The position numbers were made by a program, and so were the translations under genes. A stretch of DNA of 64,000 nt from Planctomycetaceae bacterium (GTDB lineage Bacteria; Planctomycetota; Planctomycetia; Planctomycetales; Planctomycetaceae), in the NCBI GenBank assembly GCA_018699955.1, contig JABISG010000147.1, positions 32,544 through 96,543 on the forward strand, in the 5' to 3' direction. Each line of letters starts with the position of its first letter. Within the stretch, counting starts at the first letter, position 1. The notes below the pieces were generated by a model. The model saw only the letters and a program-made list of their open reading frames with translations, did not search any database and was not told where the DNA came from. Positions 26,593 through 35,751 of this stretch are shown here, piece after piece.

Positions 26593-27684
26593 ATGGCCGA
26601 TGTTTTAAGCCAATCTGAAGTGGAAACCCTGTTGGCTGCGCTCGATCCGGCAGCCTCCGAAGGCCAGTCGTCGGGAGGCGGTCGGCCACGCGAGGACATG
26701 ATCGATGCGCAAGTCAGCCTCTACGATTTCAAACGGCCCGAACGCGTCAGCAAAGAGCAAATGCGGGCCTTTCAGGCGCTGCACGACGGTTTCAGCCGTG
26801 AGTTCGGGGCAACGTTGTCCGGCATGCTGCGGACGATTGTCGAAGTCAAACTGATTAGTGTCGATCAGCTAACGTATAGCGAATTTGTTTTCAGTCTGGA
26901 AAACCCCACCTGCTTCAATCTGTTGTGGTCGGCAGGACTCGAAGGCAGCATCATCCTCGATTTGAACCCGTCGATTATCTTTCCAATTTTTGACCGGTTG
27001 CTCGGCGGTGGAAGAGCGCAGCACACACATTACCCCAGTCGCCCGCTGACAGGGATTGAACTGAAACTGCTCACGCGCATTACCGATCAGGCCATCAACG
27101 GTCTGGAAAAATCCTGGAGCAATCTGTGCCAGCTCGACCTCAAGGTGACGCAGGTTGAAAGTAACCCGCAGCTCATTCAGATTGTGCCTCCGAACGAAGT
27201 GATTGTGCTGATCAGTTTCGAGGTCATCATGGGAGAGATGCGGGGCATTATGAATCTCTGCATGCCGTTTAACACCATCGAGCCGTTGTCCGGAAAGCTC
27301 TCGTCCGACACGTGGTCGTCGTACACAAAACGCGCAGTCGATCCAACGCAAAAACTGAACCTGGAATCCGGTGTCAAACAGGCGAAGGTCGAGATGGTTG
27401 TGCAGTTGGCGTCAACGAAACTTTCGACGGCGGAATTTCGTGGCCTCGGGGTCGGCGACGTCATTATGACCGAACAGCCCTCCGAAGGGGGACTGTCGGT
27501 CTCAGTCGAGGGACGCCCCATGTTTTCGGGAGCCGCCGGAGCATACAAAGGTCACAAGGCCGTCCAAATCGGCCAGCCCATTGCGCGGCTGGAAGATGAA
27601 GTTGGACGGCAATTGCAGGAGATGCTGGCAAATAATGCAGGAACTTCGGAACAGGATACCGCTGTCAGTCCGGTGGTTGCTTAG
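26593..27684 (+). CDS. fliM: flagellar motor switch protein FliM
   Basis: FliM forms the middle of the C-ring and binds CheY-P to change rotation. The 363-residue protein starts with the CheY-binding N-terminal peptide (VLSQSEVETLLAAL at 4-17). A linker follows, then the CheC-like middle domain (FKRPERVSKEQMRAF, LIWSAG-type region, NPSIIFPIFDRLLGGG) and a C-terminal SpoA domain (about 285-345, LRGLGVGDVI-like). A GGGAGG ribosome-binding site precedes the ATG. No other flagellar gene is in the window, so the gene is separated from its partners. Confidence 0.93.
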   Translation: MADVLSQSEVETLLAALDPAASEGQSSGGGRPREDMIDAQVSLYDFKRPERVSKEQMRAFQALHDGFSREFGATLSGMLRTIVEVKLISVDQLTYSEFVFSLENPTCFNLLWSAGLEGSIILDLNPSIIFPIFDRLLGGGRAQHTHYPSRPLTGIELKLLTRITDQAINGLEKSWSNLCQLDLKVTQVESNPQLIQIVPPNEVIVLISFEVIMGEMRGIMNLCMPFNTIEPLSGKLSSDTWSSYTKRAVDPTQKLNLESGVKQAKVEMVVQLASTKLSTAEFRGLGVGDVIMTEQPSEGGLSVSVEGRPMFSGAAGAYKGHKAVQIGQPIARLEDEVGRQLQEMLANNAGTSEQDTAVSPVVA

Positions 27685-27711
27685 AGCCGGAAGTCGGATG
27701 GAGACTCTTGA

Positions 27712-28464
27712 CTACTTGATGGTCCCCCAGATCTTCTGCATCAGCACAAACATCGTGGGGTCGTGCTCTTTCAATTCGGCACGGACGAAGGGGTAGAAAT
27801 CGTTCACGCCGAAATAGGCCTCGGTCGATTCGGCAAAGTACTCTTTGTGGTTCGTCAGCGCGTAATGTCTGACCTTTGCGCCGGTGAAGAGCAGCACCTT
27901 GTCGTAGATCCCTTTTCCTTTGGCGTCGTCATACGCCGCGACGATTGCTGGTTGGTCGAAGCTCAAGACCTGATCGTGATATGAGTGCGCCAACTCGTGC
28001 AGGACGACATAGGGATGCTTGGCCCACATTCTGCGGTCGAATAATTGTTTCGCGCGCGGAATGTGAACGTGATTCACCAGCCGGGGATCGTGTCCGTGGG
28101 CAACCAACCAACCACGGCCGGGATGATACTGCATGTTGCCCAGTTTCGGGTTATCCAACTCGACCCAGATCCGCAGCTTCTGCAACTGCTTCACGCGATC
28201 TTCTGCCACGATGTATTTGACGCGTTGCAGATGATTCGCCAACGCCTCGAATGCTTTCTTGCCGGTCGCTTCGTGTTCTTTCGTCAGCAACTGCGGATCG
28301 ACGGCAATCGTCCATCCTTCGATTTGTTTTTCGATCGGGTCATAGAATTCCGGCTTATCGGCGGCGGTCAGTTGGCCGCTGCAGCAAACGACCAGAAGGA
28401 ACGCCAAACACTTCAGTTGGAGTTTGGATGCAAAAGCGGAATTGGTTCGTGCTGTATGTTTCAT
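27712..28464 (-). CDS. secreted zinc metallopeptidase (HExxH)
   Basis: The ATG at 28464 (MKHTARTNSAF) gives a 250-residue protein with a signal peptide to about residue 35 (QLTAAD). The frame stays open well upstream, but that part is not protein-like. The zinc site is VVLHELAHSYHDQ with H156, E157 and H160; E212 in EYFAESTEAYFG is a likely third ligand, giving a gluzincin-like arrangement. It would act outside the cytoplasm. It lies 253 bases downstream of the DUF447 gene and convergent with fliM. The substrate is unknown. Confidence 0.8.
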   Translation of the reverse strand: MKHTARTNSAFASKLQLKCLAFLLVVCCSGQLTAADKPEFYDPIEKQIEGWTIAVDPQLLTKEHEATGKKAFEALANHLQRVKYIVAEDRVKQLQKLRIWVELDNPKLGNMQYHPGRGWLVAHGHDPRLVNHVHIPRAKQLFDRRMWAKHPYVVLHELAHSYHDQVLSFDQPAIVAAYDDAKGKGIYDKVLLFTGAKVRHYALTNHKEYFAESTEAYFGVNDFYPFVRAELKEHDPTMFVLMQKIWGTIK

Positions 28465-28717
28465 AATTTCGTTTTCTCGCAAGCGGGGATCGAACGTTCG
28501 CGCGGTTGCATTCTGCGGCAATTCTCGGCACGCAACACAATGAACCAGTGTAGTCACGACGGCAGGGTACGCACCAGCGTCGGATGATTGTAATTGCGAC
28601 AGTCGAACGGTCCTCGGGCAGAGATGCGAGGAAGCGTGACTGTGGCCGCCCCCCGCAATACAGAGCAGTGATGCGATATTATTCGGCCCTCGGGTGCCAC
28701 TGAGAACCGCCGAGACG

Positions 28718-29287
28718 CTACTCGGTGCGGTGATACGCTTCCACAAACTCAACGAGCAATGCAAACGCTTCTTGTTCGGCGGGGCCGGCTGTCTTCTCGA
28801 CGGGGACACGCAGTGCGGCGAATTGCGACTCGATTTCTTCGCGCGGCAACATATGCACGCGGGTGGCGAGGACGGCCGCTTCGAGGACGGCGTGCTTGGC
28901 TCGATTGAACCCGAAGAAATCGCGCAGTCGCCCGCGGTGAACGACGACGGCATTAAGTTCAGCACGGTCGCTGCTGTCGTCAATCGATGCGACTTCGAAC
29001 TCGTACCAGCGACAGGCGGAGCGGAGTACGGCGCCGTCGATAGTTTCGGCCGCAAATGTCTCGGGCGTTTCGGTGAGTGCGCCGATGGCCGCCTTCGCGA
29101 TCAACAACACGTCATCGACGACGTGTAACACGCCGGCCGGTCGTTCTTTCAGATTCGCAAATGTTCGCGACGTCTGAAACGGACGCAGCAGCAGTTTCGA
29201 CATCGACTCGTCAACAATCGGCCCCATTGGAGCAACGTTGATTTCACCGTCGCGGTCGAGCGTTGTGACAATACCTTCGAGAATCAT
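28718..29287 (-). CDS. DUF447 family protein (FMN-split-barrel-like)
   Basis: The 189-residue protein starts at the ATG at 29287 (MILEGIVTTLD). The opening pattern ILEGIVTTLDRDGEINVAPMGPIV, then LLLRPFQTSRTFANLKERP and GVLHVVDDVLL, is typical of DUF447, a family found in methanogens and in bacteria that have H4MPT-linked C1 metabolism. The fold is related to FMN-binding split barrels. Its location near mtdC and fae agrees with that link, although bamA lies between. The biochemical function is not known. Confidence 0.8.
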   Translation of the reverse strand: MILEGIVTTLDRDGEINVAPMGPIVDESMSKLLLRPFQTSRTFANLKERPAGVLHVVDDVLLIAKAAIGALTETPETFAAETIDGAVLRSACRWYEFEVASIDDSSDRAELNAVVVHRGRLRDFFGFNRAKHAVLEAAVLATRVHMLPREEIESQFAALRVPVEKTAGPAEQEAFALLVEFVEAYHRTE

Positions 29288-29290
29288 TTG

Positions 29291-29366
29291 GAGAGTCGAG
29301 AGACAAGAGTCGAGAAACAAGAGCTGCGTGGCTCTAGACACTAGACTCTAGTCACTCGTCTCTCGT
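29291..29366. repeat. purine-rich/pyrimidine-rich imperfect palindrome
   Basis: GAGAGTCGAGAGACAAGAGTCGAGAAACAAGAG-type sequence on the left faces CTAGACTCTAGTCACTCGTCTCTCG on the right, so the strand folds back on itself with short internal repeats of GAGTCGAGA and CTAGA. It occupies exactly the gap between bamA and the DUF447 gene and could attenuate or end bamA transcription. Confidence 0.5.
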
Positions 29367-32156
29367 CTAGCGAGTGATTCCGACATAGAAGCTGAAGATT
29401 CGCGTTTCGTCGCCGTCTTCGCGGATGAGGGGGACGGCCCAGTCGAAGGCCAGCGGAACCGGACCCATTGCGGGGATGGTGATTCTCAGGCCGGCACCGG
29501 CGCTCAAACGGAAGGCATCGAAGCCGGTGTCCGGTTCGACCGTTCCGAAGTCGCTGAACGTCACCAATTGAATCGTCTCGTTGGCCATCAGCGGGAACAT
29601 GTACTCGACCGAGCCGATTGCCATCCAGTTACCACCGACGGCAACACCTTGTTGACGCGGGCCGAGGCCACGGAATTCAAAGCCGCGAAACGTCTGGAAT
29701 CCGCCGGCAAAGAACCGCTCGAAAATTGGTGTCGTGTCTTCCGTCCAACCGATTTGTCCGCCAACGGCAATGATGTGGCGTCCACCGCCATCGGGACGGC
29801 AGCGAACCGTATAGTACTGTCGGGCTTCAGCCTCGAATCGCGGGTAGTCGAAATCACCGAACGCTTGCTCGTAGCTCAGGTCGATCTTGTGACCTTCGCC
29901 GGGCAGAAATGCCGAGTCGCGGGTGTCGTGGGTCAATGTGGTGCGGATGGTTGAGAGGAAACTCTCGCCGACCGAGGCCGCCAATGCCGCAGGTGTGGGG
30001 ATATCGGGATTGGTGATTTCTACGTTTTCCAATCTCAGTGCTCCGGTGACCGAAATCTCCGGTGTGAATTGACGGCCCAGGCTAACGCGGCCGCCGGCCC
30101 GCGATTCGTCCCAGTCGGGGAAGAAGCGGTCGTAGAAGAATCCACTCACACCCAAACTGTAATTCGTATCAAGGAAGTAGGGATCGGTCCAACTGATGAG
30201 GTAACGGCTCACAACGTTGCCGGGAACGGCTTCGGCGCGAAATCGTTGTCCGCCGCCACGCCAGGCACTGCCGTCGAGAATGTCGCGAAAGCTGGTCGGC
30301 GGTCGCAGAATGTTGAAGTTCTGTTCGCTCAGCACGATCGATCCGACGACGCCCGCATCGCTGTTCACGCCGACGCCGAACATCAACCGTCCGGTTCGCG
30401 CTTCCGTTGCGCGGAAGATCAAATCGACTTCTTCTTCGCTCAGCGGTTCGTAGAGCGGATCGAGCAGCGGATCGCCCTGCGGGTTGTTGCCGAAGTACGG
30501 AAAGCCGGGACGCGCCAGCGGGCCGGGATCGTCGAAACTTTGCCCGCGAATCGTCGGTGCCATCCACCCTGTCATCGGGCGGATCTTCTTGTATGCGTCT
30601 GTGGTGGTCGTTGGTGTCGCTGTCTCAATCGGGACAGGAGCCTGCTGTCGTGGTGATGAATCGGATGGATTGGTGGAAATGGCCTGTCCGTCGATGTCAA
30701 AACTCGTATGTCCCACTCCGAAGCGTGCCCGGTCCTCGTTCTGGCCACGGACGACGCCGTTTCGTGCCGGATCGTCGTTTTTGGTAACACGACGAATGTC
30801 GACGGTGACGCCGTTCTGCGGATCGCGTTGGAAAATGCCAATTCCGCCCACGCGGGTCTTGCTGCGTTCAATATCTTTCGGGTTCGCTAAATCGCCCGGA
30901 TGGATTACCGAACTGTTGAGGACAACCGCACGCTTGGTGTGCGGATTGTCGCCGTTGATGACAACATCGACGCGGCGAACGCGATAGACCTTGTCTTCGT
31001 CAATGCGGTAAACGAGGTCGGCCACGCCGGGTTCTTCAAGAAATCGCGGGACGGCATCGACGCTGGCAAACAGCCGCCCCAACTTCCCGTAGCGGTCTTT
31101 GACGTTGGCGATGTCCTTGCTGAGGAAACGCATGTTGAAGGGTTCGCCTTCGGCCAGTTCCAGATCCTTGCCGAGTTCTTCGCCACTGAAGATGTTGTTG
31201 CCGAGAAACTCGACGTTGCGAACTTTGTAGCGGGGGCCTTCGGAGATAATGTACTCGAATGTGGCTCGCGAGCGGTCTTTATTGAATACGATGTCGTGAT
31301 CAATCTCGATGTCGAAGTAGCCCAGGTTGTGGTAATACTGACGCAGGGCGGCAATGTCATCGGGGATTGTGTCCGGTTTGTACAGACCGCCGATGTACCA
31401 GAGAACGGCCGTTTTGGTACGGACTTTCGTCTTGAGAACAGGACCGCTGACTTCTTCGTTGCCGGTGAACTTGATCTTCGTCACACGGACTTTGGGGCCT
31501 TCTTCAATCTCGAAGATGACTTCGCGGTCTTCTTTGTGGCCACCTTTGGCCAATTTGACGGTGGCGAAGGTGTAGCCTTTTTCGTGGTAGAATTCTTCAA
31601 TTCGCCGGGCCGACTCGCGGTTGGCACTGACATCGAAGGGGCTTCCCTTCTTCAGGCCGGTGCGGGCTTCCAGGTGTTTCACCTTGATCTTTTTGCTGCC
31701 CCGGTATTCGACATTCTGAACCATCGGTCGTTCCAGGACACGAAAAATAATAACGGTCCCCTGATCGACGCCACGGTATCGCGGTTCGACACTGAAGAAC
31801 CAATGCGTTGCATACAAGGCGCGTACGTCTTCGCGAATTTGCGCTTGTGACGGCGGTTGCCCTGCACGTGTCTTGATGAACTTGGCGATGGCGTCGGCGG
31901 GAATCGTCGTATTGCCTTCAACGCGCACGTCGACGACGTTGGCGTCGGGAGTGGGCGGCGGTGGCTCATCGTTCGGTGCGTCTCGTGGCGGCGGGAATTC
32001 GTCCCCCTGCGCCATCAGCGGTTCGGCTGTCATCGCAGTGACGGCCGCGCCGATGCCGAGAACGACGGCACAAAATACAAAAAGCGCCCGCCACCGGTTT
32101 CCAGCCTTGCGGCTCGAAATACCCGGGCGACGGGTGTCGTCGATGACACCATTCAT
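29367..32156 (-). CDS. bamA: outer-membrane assembly factor BamA (Omp85)
   Basis: BamA inserts beta-barrel proteins into the outer membrane. The 929-residue protein has an N-terminal membrane/signal segment (about 24-50), a Pro-rich linker, and at least four or five POTRA domains (about 73-420, each ending in a V-x-F-x-I/V-x-E-G-P-like strand, such as FEIEEGPKVRV and YIISEGPRYKVR). An unusual Pro/Thr-rich insert of about 100 residues (near 470-570) precedes the 16-strand barrel (about 590-929), which contains FERFFAGGFQTFRGFEFRGLGP, the conserved loop 6 region (VRGF-like RGFEF). The final residues FSFYVGITR lack the usual terminal Phe/Trp. Confidence 0.92.
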   Translation of the reverse strand: MNGVIDDTRRPGISSRKAGNRWRALFVFCAVVLGIGAAVTAMTAEPLMAQGDEFPPPRDAPNDEPPPPTPDANVVDVRVEGNTTIPADAIAKFIKTRAGQPPSQAQIREDVRALYATHWFFSVEPRYRGVDQGTVIIFRVLERPMVQNVEYRGSKKIKVKHLEARTGLKKGSPFDVSANRESARRIEEFYHEKGYTFATVKLAKGGHKEDREVIFEIEEGPKVRVTKIKFTGNEEVSGPVLKTKVRTKTAVLWYIGGLYKPDTIPDDIAALRQYYHNLGYFDIEIDHDIVFNKDRSRATFEYIISEGPRYKVRNVEFLGNNIFSGEELGKDLELAEGEPFNMRFLSKDIANVKDRYGKLGRLFASVDAVPRFLEEPGVADLVYRIDEDKVYRVRRVDVVINGDNPHTKRAVVLNSSVIHPGDLANPKDIERSKTRVGGIGIFQRDPQNGVTVDIRRVTKNDDPARNGVVRGQNEDRARFGVGHTSFDIDGQAISTNPSDSSPRQQAPVPIETATPTTTTDAYKKIRPMTGWMAPTIRGQSFDDPGPLARPGFPYFGNNPQGDPLLDPLYEPLSEEEVDLIFRATEARTGRLMFGVGVNSDAGVVGSIVLSEQNFNILRPPTSFRDILDGSAWRGGGQRFRAEAVPGNVVSRYLISWTDPYFLDTNYSLGVSGFFYDRFFPDWDESRAGGRVSLGRQFTPEISVTGALRLENVEITNPDIPTPAALAASVGESFLSTIRTTLTHDTRDSAFLPGEGHKIDLSYEQAFGDFDYPRFEAEARQYYTVRCRPDGGGRHIIAVGGQIGWTEDTTPIFERFFAGGFQTFRGFEFRGLGPRQQGVAVGGNWMAIGSVEYMFPLMANETIQLVTFSDFGTVEPDTGFDAFRLSAGAGLRITIPAMGPVPLAFDWAVPLIREDGDETRIFSFYVGITR

Positions 32157-32595
32157 CGTCAGTCGTTCCCGTTGATCAGTTGCTGAGAAGGTTTGAGACG
32201 TGTCGGAGATGAGATTTTGAAGAGCAATCGTGTTCTCGATTAGCCGTGGTCGATTGACGTTGGCAGTGACCGATGATCACAGTCGCCTCCCGTGACGATC
32301 AGCAACGGCCTGTAGACTGGACCATTGCTGATATTTTGAGGGGCGGTAGAAATAACGGAATCCCTGATTTCGAGCAAGGCGAATTCGCCATTCCCAATCG
32401 GCTATGGCAAGCTGCGAGGTTTACGCAGAGATTGCACCTTATGCCGATAAAACCGGTACTCCCTATTTCGACAATCGACCGCCCATATCTGTTGCCGGGT
32501 TTCGAGTTTTCTTGCGTTGTGTTTCGCTATCCTGCGCAACCTTTTTATACACCGGCCGCGAAGTAAGTACCCAATCAATCCTCGATTGACGGATC

Positions 32596-32657
32596 GGGTG
32601 CCACTGGCGTGTCGCCAGTGTCCACGCCGCTGCACTGGCGACACGTCAGTGGCACCC
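32596..32657. repeat. full copy of repeat family A palindrome
   Basis: It begins GGGTGCCACTGGCGTGTCGC and ends with the near-exact complement GCGACACGTCAGTGGCACCC. The central spacer is TCCACGCCGC. It is the same element as at 22365 and 37154, here between mtdC and bamA. Confidence 0.82.
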
Positions 32658-32746
32658 ATTAGCAGAAAACCGGTGTCGGTGAATACACCGGCAGTCGGCG
32701 TTGGGTACGAGAAAACAGGGCGAACGTCTTTTGACGTGGAACGCCG

Positions 32747-32770
32747 GCCCCGTGTCTGTTCACACGGGGC
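32747..32770 (-). terminator. hairpin 3' of mtdC, likely terminator
   Basis: GCCCCGTGT (32747-32755) and ACACGGGGC (32762-32770) form a perfect 9-bp stem with a 6-base loop, 19 bases past the mtdC stop codon. There is no long T-run, so termination strength is uncertain. Confidence 0.55.
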
Positions 32771-32789
32771 TAATCGAATGCATTCGCGA

Positions 32790-33653
32790 TCAGTCCAATT
32801 CTTCGCCGATGCGATAAATCGCTTCGGTGTCGAGTATTTGATCGTTCGAGTCGAACAGTCGGCCAATCGCCGCCTTATGGATCTTCATCTTCGTGCCACC
32901 GACGCCAATTGCGCCGTAGCAGAGCGTTCCGTGGCGTTCGACGGCCTTGTCCATCGGCTCGACGCCGGCCAAGCCGACGGGGGGAACGGCGTTCAGGTCG
33001 ATGGCGACTTTCAGCGCTTCGCCGGATGGCCACTGGTCGTCGGCAAGAAGTTGCACGCCAGCTGCGCCTCCGGCGATGATGAGCGCAACGCCGTCGCTTG
33101 CCGCTTCGACGGTTGCCGACGAGGATGTTTCACGGGCCGTGAGTTTGGCGTCGCTTCCGACTTTGGCTTTGATTGCTGCACACGCACTTTCGGCCCGTTC
33201 CAACGAACGCGACGCGAGACGGACGTTTGCGCCGCGTTTGGCAAGAAGTTGAGCGGCCCGTTGCCCAACCGGTCCGGTTCCCGCCAGCACAAGGGCGTCC
33301 AGTCCGGAGAATTCCACGTGCCGACTGGCCCGCAGAACTGCAGCCGCTGCCGTGGTGTTCGAGCCGTTCGAGTCGATCATCACCGAGACGCGCATCGGCC
33401 CGAAGAATGTCGCGTTGACTCGTTCGAGCAGCGCTTCACCCGCCGCGACATCGCTACCGCCGATGAAGATGGCCGTGTTCTTCAGGTCGGCCGGACCTCG
33501 GGTGAAAATTGCCCCGTGGACCAGCGATTCGACGTCATTGGGTGTCACGCCAGCGTAGCTGAACAATTCATCGACGCCGGCATCGACAGCCACCACGCGA
33601 TCAAACGCGCTGGGGTGCGCATCGGTATCGAGTTGGATCAAGATCCGCCGCAT
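32790..33653 (-). CDS. mtdC: NAD(P)-dependent methylene-tetrahydromethanopterin dehydrogenase
   Basis: The enzyme oxidises methylene-H4MPT to methenyl-H4MPT. The 287-residue protein has the MtdA/MtdB/MtdC layout: an N-terminal substrate domain (AVDAGVDELFSYAGVTPNDV near 22-41, FTRGPADLKNTAIFIGGSD near 50-68, then the VMIDSNGSNTTAAAAV loop) and a C-terminal Rossmann domain with GTGPVG at 125-130 and LASRS shortly after. The planctomycete form has been described as the separate class MtdC, which I adopt by host rather than by a decisive residue. It lies 202 bases downstream of fae on the same strand. Confidence 0.88.
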   Translation of the reverse strand: MRRILIQLDTDAHPSAFDRVVAVDAGVDELFSYAGVTPNDVESLVHGAIFTRGPADLKNTAIFIGGSDVAAGEALLERVNATFFGPMRVSVMIDSNGSNTTAAAAVLRASRHVEFSGLDALVLAGTGPVGQRAAQLLAKRGANVRLASRSLERAESACAAIKAKVGSDAKLTARETSSSATVEAASDGVALIIAGGAAGVQLLADDQWPSGEALKVAIDLNAVPPVGLAGVEPMDKAVERHGTLCYGAIGVGGTKMKIHKAAIGRLFDSNDQILDTEAIYRIGEELD

Positions 33654-33803
33654 GAGATTTCACTCGCATTTCATAAGGCGTCGTCAAAACCCGGTTGTGG
33701 GCGAACTCTGCACTTAAGAACAAGTGGTGTTGTGAGCCAACAGAGGGTTTTGACAGAACTTCATAGGAAAAAACCCGCGGGTGGTGACCCACGGGCAATC
33801 GAC

Positions 33804-33836
33804 AGAAACCCGGTTTCTTCAAGAAACCGGGTTTCT
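33804..33836 (-). terminator. 33-bp perfect palindrome (family B) after fae
   Basis: AGAAACCCGGTTTCTT and AAGAAACCGGGTTTCT are exact 16-base complements around one C. It lies 19 bases beyond the fae stop codon and probably ends fae transcription. A second GC hairpin (CCCGCGGGT/ACCCACGGG, one mismatch) follows at about 33774-33795. The identical 33 bases occur inside the lhr coding sequence at 44944-44976. Confidence 0.75.
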
Positions 33837-33855
33837 CAATCAAGCGTTTTTCGGA

Positions 33856-34353
<498 letters not shown>

Positions 34354-34428
34354 CTTGTTCTCCTGAGTCTGTCTGTTGTGTGTTCTGTGTGTTGACGAGT
34401 GAAAGGTAACTCGTGACGATTTGGTATT

Positions 34429-35652
34429 GTGAGCGCAACAACCTCCAATCGTCAATCGTCAGAAGGTGATGATCGACCCGCAATTCTAATTTTTGGGGCC
34501 AGTGCGCGCGCAGCGGCACAATCGGCGCGTCGTGCGGGGCTAGAACCGATTGTCTCCGACCTCTTCGGTGATCTCGATTTGCATGAGGCCGCCCAGGTGC
34601 TGTCGCTCGATTCGTATCCCAACGGCTTTACCCGCGTTGCCAAACTTGCGCCGCCATGCCCCTGGCTGTACACCGGCGGATTGGAAAACCATGCAGCGAT
34701 TGTCGATGAAATCGCCGAAGAACGGACGTTATGGGGCAATCCCGGCGATGTCCTGAAGCGGGTACGCGATCCGAATCTGGTGTCCGATGCACTTCGCCAG
34801 GCGGGATTGCCAGCAGCGAAAATTCGATCGGCGGATCGACCACCGGGGCCGACGGGAGACTGGTTGCTGAAACCGACAAACGGCGCAGGGGGCGGAGGAA
34901 TTGCGGTTTGGGATGAAGCGACCAACGATCATACGACGTTGAATCGGCCCTATTGTTTTCAAGAAAGACTGGAAGGGCTGCCGATTTCGGCCACTTTCGT
35001 CGCAACGCGGAACATAGCCCATTTGGTTGGAGTGACGCGACAATTCGTCGGCACGAAGTCCTGGGGGGCAGCGAAGTTTTCCTATTGTGGGTCGTTGGGA
35101 CCGTTTCGTTTTTCCGCGGCACAAACCGAGGGAATCGTCAGGATTGGGCGCACATTAGCCGAAGTGTTCGGCCTGCGTGGTCTTTTTGGCGTTGATTTGA
35201 TCTATGACGGACAATCGGCGACTCCGGTCGAAGTGAATCCGCGGTATGTGGCGTCGATTGAGGTCCTGGAACGCGCGATGGACATGCCGTTGCTGGAATG
35301 GCATCGACGCGCGTGTGAGTCGTATGAAGAGGGGGCGGGCAGTCTCCAGGTGGACGACGATTTGGTGTTCCAACTGGCGAAAGCGGTGAATGGACGGCAA
35401 GAAGTGGTGGGCAAAGCGATATTATTTGCTCGCGACGATCTGATCTGTCCGCCGTTCAAACCAATTCGGAAAGCTCTGCCACGCGATGGCTGTTTCCTGG
35501 CCGACATTCCTCAATCTGGCTCTCAAATTGCGGCTGGACGCCCAATTTGCACGGTTCTGGCGACAGGAAGCAGCGAAACGGGATGCTTGCGGCGTCTGGG
35601 GCGAGCGCGTCGCCGCGTTGAGCAATACATTTCAAAATGCCGTTGTTCTTGA
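34429..35652 (+). CDS. ATP-grasp protein linked to H4MPT genes
   Basis: The 407-residue protein starts with GTG at 34429. It has an N-terminal Rossmann-like region (ILIFGASARAAAQSARRAG at about 19-37, then VSDLFGDLDL) and an ATP-grasp domain: WLLKPTNGAGGGGIAVW (about 145-161) supplies the Lys and glycine-rich loop, and FGVDLIYDGQSATPVEVNPRY (about 247-267) carries the metal-binding E and N. Similar ATP-grasp proteins occur in H4MPT gene islands and are thought to act in cofactor synthesis. Being divergent from fae fits this. The exact ligation is unknown. Confidence 0.82.
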   Translation: MSATTSNRQSSEGDDRPAILIFGASARAAAQSARRAGLEPIVSDLFGDLDLHEAAQVLSLDSYPNGFTRVAKLAPPCPWLYTGGLENHAAIVDEIAEERTLWGNPGDVLKRVRDPNLVSDALRQAGLPAAKIRSADRPPGPTGDWLLKPTNGAGGGGIAVWDEATNDHTTLNRPYCFQERLEGLPISATFVATRNIAHLVGVTRQFVGTKSWGAAKFSYCGSLGPFRFSAAQTEGIVRIGRTLAEVFGLRGLFGVDLIYDGQSATPVEVNPRYVASIEVLERAMDMPLLEWHRRACESYEEGAGSLQVDDDLVFQLAKAVNGRQEVVGKAILFARDDLICPPFKPIRKALPRDGCFLADIPQSGSQIAAGRPICTVLATGSSETGCLRRLGRARRRVEQYISKCRCS

Positions 35653-35751
35653 ACCAATGGAGACTCGCAGATAAGATCGTCTTCCCGGTAATCCTGATAT
35701 CACCCGGTATTCCTGAAATCACACAGGCACTTAACTCCAATACAAACGAGC

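Larger units (their letters stand above)
32157..32789. other. 633-base intergenic region upstream of bamA
   Basis: No gene is supported here. The region holds a full family A palindrome (32596-32657), a CCGGTGT/ACACCGG hairpin (32670-32691) and the mtdC-proximal hairpin at 32747-32770. The part nearest 32156 should contain the bamA promoter, which I cannot place confidently. Confidence 0.5.

Noticed and set aside
28465..29055. N-terminal extension of the zinc metallopeptidase
   Set aside because: A signal peptide begins at the ATG at 28464; the upstream frame overlaps the DUF447 gene and is Pro/Ser/Arg-rich shadow sequence.
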